Assembly (NCBI GenBank): GCA_954871525.1 | Contig: OX940872.1 | Coordinates: 26,507,746-26,571,745, forward strand | DNA: 64,000 bases | Source of the DNA: Parietaria judaica | Taxonomy: Eukaryota > Streptophyta > Magnoliopsida > Rosales > Urticaceae | Direction of reading: 5' to 3' | Shown here: one piece after another, positions 24,788-34,772 of the stretch | How positions within the stretch are numbered: the first letter of the stretch is position 1 | How the letters are laid out: every line of letters begins with the position of its first letter | Translations under genes and position numbers: made by a program | Notes under the pieces: generated by a model | The model's input: only the letters and a program-made list of their open reading frames with translations | Database searches by the model: none | Told to the model about the DNA's origin: nothing

Positions 24788-25515
24788 TATCATGCTCGTC
24801 TTTTTTTACACATCTTTACCTACAACATATTTGTTTAGACTATTTTAAAATTAAGCTATTGCTATTACTAAAACTCACGAGAGATCACTCACACTACACA
24901 TTTCGGGTTCAAAGAGTGGATATTGTGATACATGATTTCAAAAAGTTTAAGCAAATTCGGATTAACCTAACCGGTTTGAAAACGGATCACAATCTTGGAT
25001 TTAAGGGTATAATCCCAATTTAGTTTATGAACATATCAGGTTTTCATACCTGCATTCCCGTTTAGAAATTAAACCGGTGGGAGTTTCATTTTCATCCGGA
25101 AATTGAGATTCATTTTTTTGGATGAGATTTTTTTTTTTAGGACCACTTTCAGTTTAGATAAGCAATGTATATATCATAGTCATTATATTATTTGTTAACC
25201 TTAAAGTACGAAAAAGACATACTTCAGTAACACCTGGACTTCAATATAAAACTGTGGCAATGTTGATATTTTATTTTCTATAAGTGGGGATCTACCTGAA
25301 AGCCTGGAAAGAATCCAAAAAAGTATAGAATTTATGTCCAATCGCCAACTTTTAAACTCATATAACTATTTATCAATAACAGTTTTTATCTATTTATTTA
25401 TATTTTGCTATTATTTTAACCCCAAAAAAACCCCCTATTCATTGCTATACATATATAAAATTGACATGCCAAAAAAAAAACTACAAAAACTCATAGGATA
25501 AATAGAAATTATAAG

Positions 25516-25625
25516 AAATGTCCATTTTGTGTCAAAGATTTAAGAAAAATGTCCATGTGTGAGAGTAAAAAATACACACGGTGGGCATTTTTCTTAAACC
25601 TTTAACACAAAATGGACATTTTTTT
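25516..25625. mobile_element. Short foldback MITE
   Basis: The left arm AAGAAATGTCCATTTTGTGT continues with CAAAGATTTAAGAAAAATGTCCA. It is matched by an inverse right arm ending CACAAAATGGACATTTTTTT, with about 20 bp between arms of about 45 bp. The transcript of either strand could form a long hairpin. Edges are approximate. Confidence 0.65.
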
Positions 25626-26017
25626 AAAATAACCCTAAGATAAATTATCATATTATGAAATCTAACTGAGAAAAATAAAAAAAATAAATACTATTGTCAC
25701 TGATAATCTTTAAGATAATACTCTTAAGAACACATATATATTTTGCCGGAAAAAATAAATACTTTACCACTAATAGCGTCAATAATGTATATTTATACCT
25801 CTCCGTTAGTGTGCTCTATTTAATACCATATTTAATATTTTAAGTGCCAAATGACACATAAAATTGACACCTATTAATGCTAAACTAATCAAATAATAAT
25901 ATAATATAAAACAAAAACAAAAAACAACATGTATAGTGGATACTTTAATTAGTATTCTAATTTGATTTTTTTTTTTCTAGATAAATAGGTATAATCCTTA
26001 TAATGTATTATTTCGAT

Positions 26018-26590
26018 TAGAGGTACAAGCGGGCTGGGTTCCCGGATTTTTTGCCAAAACTAGAACTTGGATCCGGAATTCGGAGTTTCTAAAATCCAAG
26101 TACTAGTATCCGGATTTAAACGTTTTAAAACTGGATTTCTGGATGCGGGTTAAACCCGAATTTAATATCAAAACCCGTCTTTTAAAACCCGGATCCGCAT
26201 TAGTTAAGAAAAAAATCAAATAAAATAAAATGGAAAAAATCTTATTTTTTATTAATAGAAAAATAGTTTTTAATGCTAAATTATTTACTAAAATATATGT
26301 ATTAAGTGACAAAAATATATATAAAAAATACATAAGAATATTAAATGGTATAACGACGAGAAACGTTCATTCAGAAATAAGAAGAGAAAAGTACTAACAA
26401 ATTAAAAATAAATTTAAAATGCGGGTTTGAGTAACCTATTATTTGACTTTGGGTTTTTTTGCCCCTATAATCGGAACCCGGAACTAGTTTTAATGCGGAT
26501 GCGGTTTTGAAAAAATCGGTTTCGGTTTAACCTAGTTTAATACGATTGCAGTTTTTTTTTTAGAACGGTTCTGGTCTAGATGCGGTTAAA
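26018..26590. mobile_element. Degenerate non-autonomous element (CCGGATT family), copy 1
   Basis: It starts near TTAGAGGTACAAGCGGGCTG and carries repeated words such as CCGGATTT, ACCCGAATTTAATATCAAAA and GGATGCGGGTT. The first 170 bp are closely repeated, in the same orientation, at 26808-26985. No coding capacity. Confidence 0.5.
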
Positions 26591-26807
26591 AACTACAAGT
26601 TAATATTACGATGTTTTTTATTGAGATTAAGTTTCTGTATTGGTATGTACATAATTAATCGTCATTGGTTTAAGGCATTGCATTACAAAAGGGTTTGTCA
26701 CAAAATACACAATACCATACTCAAATCAAAAGAGCATTGGTCATTTGGTCTAACACAGATACAAAAGGCAATGCATCACAAAATAACATTGTCAAAATGC
26801 ATATAGG

Positions 26808-26990
26808 CTAGAGGTGCGAGCGGGCAAGATACTCGGATTTTTTACTAAAATTCAAGCCCAAATCCATAATTTGGGTTTCTTAAATCAAAACACGCATCCA
26901 TATTTTTAATGTTTTAAACTCGGATTTTTGGATGCGGGTTTAAACCCGAATTTAATATCAAAACCCTGATTTAAAACTTCGATCTAGATT
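26808..26990. mobile_element. Degenerate non-autonomous element, copy 2 (truncated)
   Basis: It aligns with 26018-26190 (CTAGAGGTGCGAGCGGGCAA, then GGATGCGGGTTTAAACCCGA, then TTTAATATCAAAACCC). The match stops near 26990, so this copy is truncated. Confidence 0.55.
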
Positions 26991-27931
26991 AATAAAATGG
27001 AAAATAGAGCCCACTAACGGTGAAGTATCAACTACCGCTAACGGTTTGTGAAGTTAGGTATTATTACCGTAAAAAAAAAGACTTGGGTATTAAAGTGCAC
27101 CAATATAAAGAACTTCAGTATTATCGCCGCCATTTTCCCTTAATAAAATGAATATATACACTTATTTGAAGAAGAAAAAAAAAGACTAAATTTCTCTACA
27201 TGATGTGTTTTTTTCTTTTCTTTTCCTGCCAATATTACTCTTGAAATAAAAAATAACATTCCTAATACTAATAAAAAATAAAAAATAACTTTGAATGTCC
27301 TTAAAAAACATGGTATGGTAAGAGTTAGTGAAGTCACATGAACATTGATTTTTTAGTTAAACCTTATTTTGCGTGTCAATTAAATTTGGTTGGTATGACA
27401 CATTTAAAGATTTCATGTTTATGATCATCAAATTCAGCACATCATTTTTATTTTTTAAAAAATAAAAAATAAAAAAAAATCAACTGGTTATATGTTCTAA
27501 ATATTTAGGGATTGGGATTCAAAAAAAAAAAATATTTAGGGATTGGACATATATGCTCATTATATGACTTCAAAATTATTGCAATAGGAGACTTTGGTAG
27601 GTTGGTATTCTTTTCAGATTTGGGTTTTGGAATGTGGAAGAGATTGGAAGTAAGGTAAAAGAGGCCCACAAGGAAAACCACAACTCACCTAAAAACTCAC
27701 CCTAAAAATTTTAACTTTCACAAGAAAAATAAGGCATGTGCCCATTATTATTATTAATTATTATTATTTGCTTTGTTTTCAATTCAATAACCAAGTTTAT
27801 TTAAATGATTCTTATAGTAAATATACTTTTGATATTCTTTAAATTTTTTAAAATAGCATTAATTAGGTAAAGAGAAAGAATGCCAACAATATATGATCTC
27901 TTGATTGGAGAAATGAAATAAATCTACATAT

Positions 27932-28330
27932 TGTTGGCTCGATTTTTCGTCTCGATGAGCTAATGCGATGCAAAGTTTAGGAATTCGACTGTTGAGACTT
28001 GAACGAGGCAGAAGCAATAAAAAGTCGACAAGCAAAGAATTTTACGTGGTTCAGGTTGTTAACGAGGTGCTTACTCTTTACACGATTTTCACTATGAAAT
28101 CCATATAAGATCTGCACCGAAAGGGAAAATTGAGAGGAATATTACACCAAAGGGAATTGTCTATCGAAGCATGAAAACAATACAGGGAAGTAGCCGTCGA
28201 GGCTGTTAATCTTCAAATTGCACTAGCAAGAGATGCGGCCGATCCGGGTGTTTTCATGTCGCTCTCATGTGGTTAACTTTGACTGAGATCCTCACAGAAC
28301 CCGGCCGGTTCACTCGACTTTAGTCTTTGA
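27932..28330. mobile_element. LTR-type retrotransposon fragment
   Basis: Starts with TGTTGG and contains AATTTTACGTGGTTCAGG with a following GAGGTGCTTACTC. This wording is common in plant LTRs. No coding region accompanies it. The family and right edge are undetermined. Confidence 0.35.
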
Positions 28331-29184
28331 TCTTTGTATTTTAGTCGCTCTGCTTCAGCCTTACCCAAGTTCTCCGAATACTCGAGAAAACTAAAATGTC
28401 ACACATTATTCAAATTAGGGTGGTACTACTACACGTGTTGTGTTCGTGCTGTTTTTATCTTTTTCTTTTATATAAACTTATCTACTTCATTTATCAATCG
28501 TATTTGTTTCCCGTATTCATTGACATATCCCTTAAGACTTGAAGGGACTTGTAATCCCCTCATACTTGGTTTTCAAAAATTATTTCCTAGATCAACCACT
28601 GCCCGTAAGCATCGATGATTATGAGAAGCCCTCGGGAAAAAATAATGGTTCATCATCACTTGTCCAAAATTAAGTGTCGGTCATTTATAATAGTGAGTGA
28701 CGTGCTTTGAAATAGAATTGTAAGCACATCCTCAAATGTGCCAAAAATCCACATGAAGACTCGTCTCTTCAACTACTAGTTTCCCTGCCACATCTTCTCT
28801 TGCCTTTGTCAACTCTTGCTTTCCATAATTATAATGTTATAAACCAACAAAATAAACTCATAAAGATCTCCCATATTTTCTTCTAAGACATCTCAACATC
28901 TCCTTTCAATGGTCTCTTGACAAAGCTAATTCCCCATTATTATTATTGTGAAATAAAATACAATATGCTTCTAATATATTTTAAGAGGCGATTAAACTCC
29001 CTTTGATTAATTCTTGAGAATGGTATAAAGACACATGAAAAATCATAGTTTGTCATGCTTTGCAATTTTATCTATGGATCAAAACACAATTCCGAAAATA
29101 GTCATATTTTATATTTAAGTAGATCACCCTAATCACGAAATTATGCTGTGGAGACACTCACTCAAATTAATCGTCAAAGTCAAG
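28331..29184. other. Intergenic DNA, nothing recognised
   Basis: Moderately AT-rich sequence between two LTR-like fragments. No gene or clear repeat is visible. Confidence 0.45.
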
Positions 29185-30240
29185 TGTTGGGATTTCACCA
29201 ATAACCCGAGCAACCAAGAACACCCGAACAAATCCAGAATGACGAATTATGCGGAATCACGACAAACTTAACAACTTCATGAACAGAATCAACTCTTTAT
29301 TGATGCACAAATATGTTTATACAATATATCGGTTACAAAGAACTCAACATTATACAAGGTATAGAACTTCCCGATAAATTCCCTGATCGGCCAAACACCC
29401 TGCTCACAGCTTCTTCTTCGATGAAGCTCGTGCCTTCCACGTAGAAGAATCAAGACTCAATCTTGATAACCCCCCTCGCTCAACCTTTGTCTTCCTCTTT
29501 GCTCTCCCTTGCCGGCGAATCCCTCAGACTCACAGTTTCCCTCACCAACTCCGGTGACACCGCTAGAGGTTCCCGATTGCCGTTCCCGCAAGACTCCGGT
29601 CAACCCACCACTGTGCGAAACCGCACCCACCGCCGTGCTAAACCGCACTTCCCGGTGTGGATCTCTCCTGCTAACTCAAAGATGAAGACCGAATCACCAA
29701 CCTCGAAGAAGCATGCCCGACGCCGTGAAGACCACCGTTGAGATACTCCAAGAGGTACTCTGCGTCGCCTCTCCACCTCCGTCGTAGACCTCTCTTCACC
29801 GTTGTCCACGTCTGCTCCTTCTCCAGCGATTCCTCTCTGGTGATTTCTCAAAGCGTCTCTTGCTCCTCTGGGTTTCTCTCTCTAGATTCCCTTGAGTCTT
29901 TCTCTCTCTAACTCTGGTGTTTGCGATCTCGGTTCTTCTTGCTCTCTGATACTCGATGAGTATTCATAGAGCCTTGAACATAACCGTCTTGATTCCGTCC
30001 TCGAGCGTTGACTCACAGTCAAGCCCGATTGGCTACCGAGGTGTTAAGTGACGTTGACTCACCAACGTTGCTAATCACCGATAAGTGACCAGCGATCAGT
30101 TAACAAGAAACTGCAATATGTGTGAATTTAAATGACGTAAAATTAAAACGTCTTTGATGTCAAAGCATCAACTTTTTGAGACGTTGATTATTTACAAGGT
30201 AACTAGGTTTGAGCATCTTCGTCCTTCGCCATCACAATAA
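29185..30240. mobile_element. LTR-like fragment, GC-richer middle
   Basis: Begins TGTTGGGATTTCACC, has AACTCTTTATTGATGCAC (an antisense-leader style word seen in several LTR relics in this window), then a GC-richer block at 29460-29850 open in several frames but without a recognisable protein. Classification is tentative. Confidence 0.3.
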
Positions 30241-30588
30241 AATAAAACTTCGGAATCAAGGTTCTAAAGAGTCGAGATTCAAATCATTTTCATAAATATC
30301 TTTGAATTTAATATTGAACCCTTAAATTCTCCATTGGTTGTGAATTGCGAATCGCACTTGACATGGCACCTATTTTCAGATAAACACTTTGAATTAAGAT
30401 TGTAAAAGCTTAATTTGTATGTATGCATATAATAGAATTGGAAAACTGCAAAATTGGTATATCTTGCTTGATTAACGTTTTTGCACGTAAATAGGAGACC
30501 CAAGCCAATGCCGTAACACCCTATCTTTGACTTGCTATTTTCTTGTTGCCGGGGATTTGTCACTAATCCATTGCGGTATTTATTTTAA

Positions 30589-30660
30589 AGGTGAATCGGT
30601 CCACATCCGTCTCAAATCTTCATTGCGGGTGAGTCGGTCCACATCCGTGTCAAATCTTCC
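30589..30660 (+). repeat. Two-copy 36-bp tandem repeat
   Basis: GGTGAATCGGTCCACATCCG and TCTCAAATCTTC are repeated 36 bp later as GGTGAGTCGGTCCACATCCG and TGTCAAATCTTC. Confidence 0.8.
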
Positions 30661-31938
30661 AAATTCTTGACCAATACTCTAGTTTTGGGTTTATAGAAAA
30701 AGAACTTATTACCACAAAATATACAAAGAACCGATTCGATTAGCGGTCAATTATTGAAAATATTGATAACCCTTACGCAAAGAAGCCCTTCAATGTCCGA
30801 TTTGGCAAAAAAGGAATAAACCCGAGTTGATTGATATAGATGAATTATTAAAAAAAAAAAAAAAAGACAAGCTCAAGAACTACCTTCGAATTTAGACAAA
30901 GGGTTACGTGACTCTTTCTCAGTAATCTAATCAATTAATTAATCGGAAAGAATAACTATTTTGTTCATGTGTTCACTCAAAGTAATTTGGTTTTCATGAA
31001 TTTGATCGGAAGTCTCTGGTATCCAAACTATCTGTCAACTTCACTTGAAACGCGCAATTCAGTCGGAATTCACCGATGAGATGAATTCGTGAATACTTCA
31101 TTTCGCAAACCGACCGTCAGTCTACCAAAGCTCTTCAGATGTATCAGTGGGATTAGGGTCCTGATGACGGAAACCATGTAAACGACCGTCTTGTCCTCCC
31201 ATCAACGATAAGTCAAAACCGCGGGTCAACCAGATGACCAAGCACCAATCATGTAGCTGTTGGGCTTCCAAATTCACCGCTACGATGATATTACAGAACA
31301 AAAATATTCAATGTCGTATTTGATCTTAATTCCATCTTCTAAGAATTAGCTTCTCAGCATAACCATATAAAACCAGAATAATAAGAAATTGAAGAACTCG
31401 AGACGTGGTTCGCGAAAAGCCCTTTATCCTCACCAATCTGTATTTCCGACAACGAACTTTACTCCTTACTCCGATTAATTCCAGAGAGAACACTCAGCTT
31501 TTCACTCTTGTCATTACAGAACAGATGATAGCACATTTATACCTAAACTGTAACTCTCCCGCCATGTCTTACACCGCAGAACATATCAGTTCAATTATAA
31601 CGATAGACGTACGCTCGTTGTCGCAAGTCCAAAGGCGAAAATTAGTTTTGACTATTTCCTTCTGCTTAATTAGGACTTAATTATTTTATCAAAGTTATTT
31701 CCGCCATTTCCCAACTACTGTGTTAGGGCCTAATTGACTAGGGCATAGGCGAGCAACCCCAGCCGCCGCCCACCCTTGCATCAGGTAGAGCTTCGAACTT
31801 CGCTCTTTGCGAGTTTACGAGTTTTTTTCAATAAAGAGAGAGGGAGTTCATCGTCTTGATGAATTCCACCAAAAAGAGCCTAACTTCACCCAACTATCAG
31901 AAAGATAGTGATCAAATGATAACAGAAAAGCTTATAAT
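30661..31938. other. Intergenic DNA with LTR-like debris
   Basis: Around 31380-31680 wording such as GAACTCGAGACGTGGTTCGC and AACTGTAACTCTCCCGCC resembles the LTR-type fragments at 28 kb. No gene is visible. Confidence 0.35.
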
Positions 31939-32260
31939 GCCCGTAATTATCGGTTTTCGGGCTCCTAACTAAACCTTGGTTAGAACTCGGAAGCAGTATA
32001 GAAAGAAACACCCACTTATTGGCGGGAATTCTCGGTTTCCGGGCTCTTAAACCTTGGTCGGAACTCGAAATCAATATATAAAGTATAAACACCCATTTAT
32101 TGGCGGGAATTCTCGGTTTCCAGGCTCTTGAACCTCGGTTGGAACTCAGAATCAATATATAAACACCCATTTATTGGCGGGAATTCTCGGTTGGAGCTCG
32201 GTTTCCGGGCTCTTAAACCTTGTTCGGAACTCGGAATCAATATATAAACAAGCATTTATT
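31939..32260 (+). repeat. Minisatellite, four copies of about 73-85 bp
   Basis: Copies start near 31939, 32021, 32102 and 32176. Each has GGCGGGAATTCTCGGTTTCC (diverged in copy 1), then GGGCTCTTAAACCTTGGTCG, GAACTCGGAATCAATATATA and ACACCCATTTATT. Copies 2-4 are close; copy 4 has an internal insertion. The array lies about 180 bp past the stop codon of FTRA, so it may overlap its 3' end. Confidence 0.9.
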
Positions 32261-32436
32261 GGTGGTGATGTAAGACGAAGAATCTCAATCTCACTTGATA
32301 ATATATCATAAACAGCACAAGCAATCGGAATAGGCACACTCGCAGAAGCTTTAACGTAGTGAATTACAAGCTATATATATGTTCAGAGAGAGAGAGAGAG
32401 AGAGAAATTCAAGGGTTTGAGAATTTGCCTGAAACC

Positions 32437-32946
32437 CTAGACGTACTCGAACTCGTCGTCGCGGAGATGCGCGAAGAACTTCACCGCTCCGCGGCCCTCG
32501 ACCTCCGTCTTGAACTCGACCTTGAACGGCAGGTTCGCCGAGATCCTCTTCCCTTTCCACACGCCGACGTACTGCTTCAGCGTCCCTTCCATCCCGGTCA
32601 AGTCGATCTCCGGGGCCTTCGCGACGTGGTGCACCTTCAGCGGCACCGTGACCCTAACCCTAGCCCCGATATTCGCCCCTCCGGTGTCGTCCTCGGCCGG
32701 CTCCGGCGACGAGGACGAGGAGGCCGCCGCCGCGTCGGACTTGATCGCGACCTCGCAGGCGATGGCGCGCCTCCGGCGAGCGGTGAAGGCGGGGATTCTG
32801 CGGGGCTGGAACTGCAGCGACAAGGAGGAGCATCCACACGAAGAAGAAGAAGAAGTAGAGGAGGAAGAAGAGGAAGCTCTCATGGCGGCGAGAACCATGG
32901 CGTGATCTGCAGAAGAAGTGAAGCATCCAAGCGTGGTCGAAGCCAT
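32437..32946 (-). CDS. FTRA: Ferredoxin-thioredoxin reductase, variable chain, chloroplastic
   Basis: A single uninterrupted exon gives 169 aa from the ATG at 32946 (MASTTLG); an in-frame ATG 15 bp upstream would add MLRAT. The first ~75 residues are Ser/Ala/Arg-rich, as in a chloroplast transit peptide. The mature part carries GARVRVTVPLKVHHV, EIDLTGMEGTLKQYV, WKGKRISANLPFKVEF and GAVKFFAHLRDDEFEYV, diagnostic of the FTR variable (alpha) subunit with its SH3-like barrel. FTR passes electrons from photosystem I-reduced ferredoxin to thioredoxins in the stroma. This subunit stabilises the catalytic Fe-S chain and has no redox cysteines, as expected here. A (CT)n run lies just upstream of the start on the coding side. 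Confidence 0.95.
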   Translation of the reverse strand: MASTTLGCFTSSADHAMVLAAMRASSSSSSTSSSSSCGCSSLSLQFQPRRIPAFTARRRRAIACEVAIKSDAAAASSSSSPEPAEDDTGGANIGARVRVTVPLKVHHVAKAPEIDLTGMEGTLKQYVGVWKGKRISANLPFKVEFKTEVEGRGAVKFFAHLRDDEFEYV

Positions 32947-33229
32947 TGTTGCTCTGAGCAAGATCTCTCTCTCTCTCTCTCTCTCTTGATTTATTTTTAT
33001 AATAAATTAATTATTTTCTTGCTTATCTTTCCAATAATATTTCTGAGTCTGAGATTGCATTTTCATTCTATCTAATCTTCGTGTCACTTTCTTTCTCTCA
33101 CTACTAGTCTAGAATAACTAAACATTATTTTTTTTTGTGAAATTTGTTCCTTTTATACCCCTGTTTTATGTTTTACAATATTTTTTTGTGGTGAAAAATT
33201 TGCAACCGTTTCTCATTGCATATCGGCTC

Positions 33230-33730
33230 TGGTATCGGTCCCCGATCGATTTTTAATGTTCTTTTTACGGAAATTTAGCATAAAATTGGGAACTGGTATT
33301 TGCCGGTTCCCGGTTTTTGAAACCGGATACCAGTACCTAAAAGTAATTTCACGTACCGTCTCCAGTTTTAAACTACATATCATTTTTAATTTTTTAGTAT
33401 GTAATTTTAGTATAATATATATTTTTATGGTCTTTTGTCTATACTATTTGTAGTTTTTAATTACTATTTTTTTTAAAATTACATATCAGTTATAAGTCAA
33501 GCACTTTAAGAATAAGAAAATTTAGAATCAGAACCGAGAAATTTTAAAACAGGAACCATAACCGTAACCAAGAAATTTTGAATAGGAACCGTTACTGGAA
33601 CCGGAACCGAGAAACTTTAAAATTGGAACCGTAACCGGAACCAAAAGATTTAGAATACGAACCATTAGTGGAACCGGAACCGGAACCGAAATTTTTTAAG
33701 CCATGAACCGTTATTGGAACCGGAACCGTT
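33230..33730. mobile_element. ACCGG/GGAACCG-rich degenerate element
   Basis: GGAACCGTAACCGGAACC-like words occur about ten times, mostly in the second half. The first half holds TGCCGGTTCCCGGTTTTTG and AAACCGGATACCAGTACC, an inverted relation. This is the composition of a family of non-autonomous elements scattered through the window. Termini are unclear. Confidence 0.45.
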
Positions 33731-33988
33731 ACCAGAAAAAGGTAATATACAAAAAAGACGTCAAACAAAAAGAGAAGTGTCCAAAGGAATGGATTGGGAT
33801 GAGAAACGAGAGGTATACAGCAATCCTAAAACCTTAGTTTCTATCTCTATCTCTACTTTTTTTATTTCTTATGTAATTAATACATATATATTTACGGCAT
33901 AAGTACTTGAGTAATAAGAAGGGGTGTTAGACAAGAAATAACTTAATGCAACAGACATAAAAGAACGAAATTTGGGTTGATTCTTAAT

Positions 33989-34037
33989 TCTCTGACATCG
34001 GGGTCGCTACATCGACGTAGCAACCCCGATGTCAGAG
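33989..34037. repeat. Near-perfect 21-bp inverted repeat (hairpin)
   Basis: TCTCTGACATCGGGGTCGCTAC is followed after a few bases by GTAGCAACCCCGATGTCAGAGA, with one mismatch in the stem. Related words (ACCGATATCAGAGATTC) recur at 34081-34100. It could be the fused ends of a small transposon. Confidence 0.8.
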
Positions 34038-34772
34038 ATACTACCTCTGATTGGAATCTTCGTTAATGAGGAATCCAACACCGATATCAGAGATTCAATC
34101 CCCGATTTCAAGCCTAATCACAAATCTACCATTGTTTAGTAACGCTAGAACCAACCCATAAAATTAAACAATGAATGAACCCCAAATAAAAAAGCATCAA
34201 CATAGTTTTTGCGAGATAAAGGGTGCAAATGAAGAAGCTTGCCGTGATATTGCTTTAGCGGTAACGTGACCGGCAATGGTGAGAAATCGGGGATGAATAC
34301 GAGAGAATAGTTCGACAGTCGGAGTTTGTGAGTAGGAGAGAGAATATTCAAAGAGTAAAGAGAATCGATGTTGTGATGAGAGTAAAAATCGAGAGAAAAA
34401 TGAAAACATAGTATTTTTAAAGTTTACGAATTTAAGAATCGATTTTACGATAAATATGATACTTTTAATGAATTTTCTTCTCTAAAATACAATTCTACTA
34501 TATTATGATTACAATTACGCTTACGATAATATCATTACAACAAAAAACGCCACCTAAAGTTTGGATTCTAATTTACGGGAATTCAAGCAACAAAACCGAC
34601 CAATCAATTTCATCCTATTCGTCGATAAAAATTAACTATCTAGCATAAACTCATGAAATGTAATGTGCACAATACATACTTTTTTCTCTCGCTAGAATTG
34701 TTATATAATTTATGCATGTTGACCCACAGAAAAATGAAAATAATTTCACGAAACGGACCGATCATAGAATTT

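Larger units (their letters stand above)
23103..27930. other. Gene-poor intergenic region
   Basis: No convincing gene. It contains a 64-bp-spaced direct repeat (24688-24787), a foldback at 25516-25625, ACCGG/GGATCCGG-rich element relics at 26018-26590 and 26808-26990, and poly-A/T tracts. The frame at 24628-25023 overlaps the direct repeat and has no family resemblance I recognise. Confidence 0.5.
32947..34772. other. Intergenic DNA between FTRA and NUP160 3' end
   Basis: Contains the FTRA upstream region with a (CT)n/(GA)n repeat at 32964-32986, the ACCGG-rich element at 33230-33730 and a 50-bp near-perfect hairpin at 33989-34037. No gene is visible. Confidence 0.5.

Noticed and set aside
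24628..25023. 131-aa open frame
   Set aside because: No family resemblance. It overlaps a DNA-level direct repeat and AT-rich sequence.
29463..29741. 92-aa frame in a GC-richer block
   Set aside because: It is open in three frames on both strands because of GC content, has no recognisable motif, and is flanked by LTR-like sequence.
31940..32337. Repetitive open frames reading KPRIPANKWVF several times
   Set aside because: They are translations of the minisatellite units and not protein-coding.
32359..33075. 238-aa open frame on the plus strand opposite FTRA
   Set aside because: This is a shadow of the GC-rich FTRA coding strand. It has Arg/His-rich composition and no domain.
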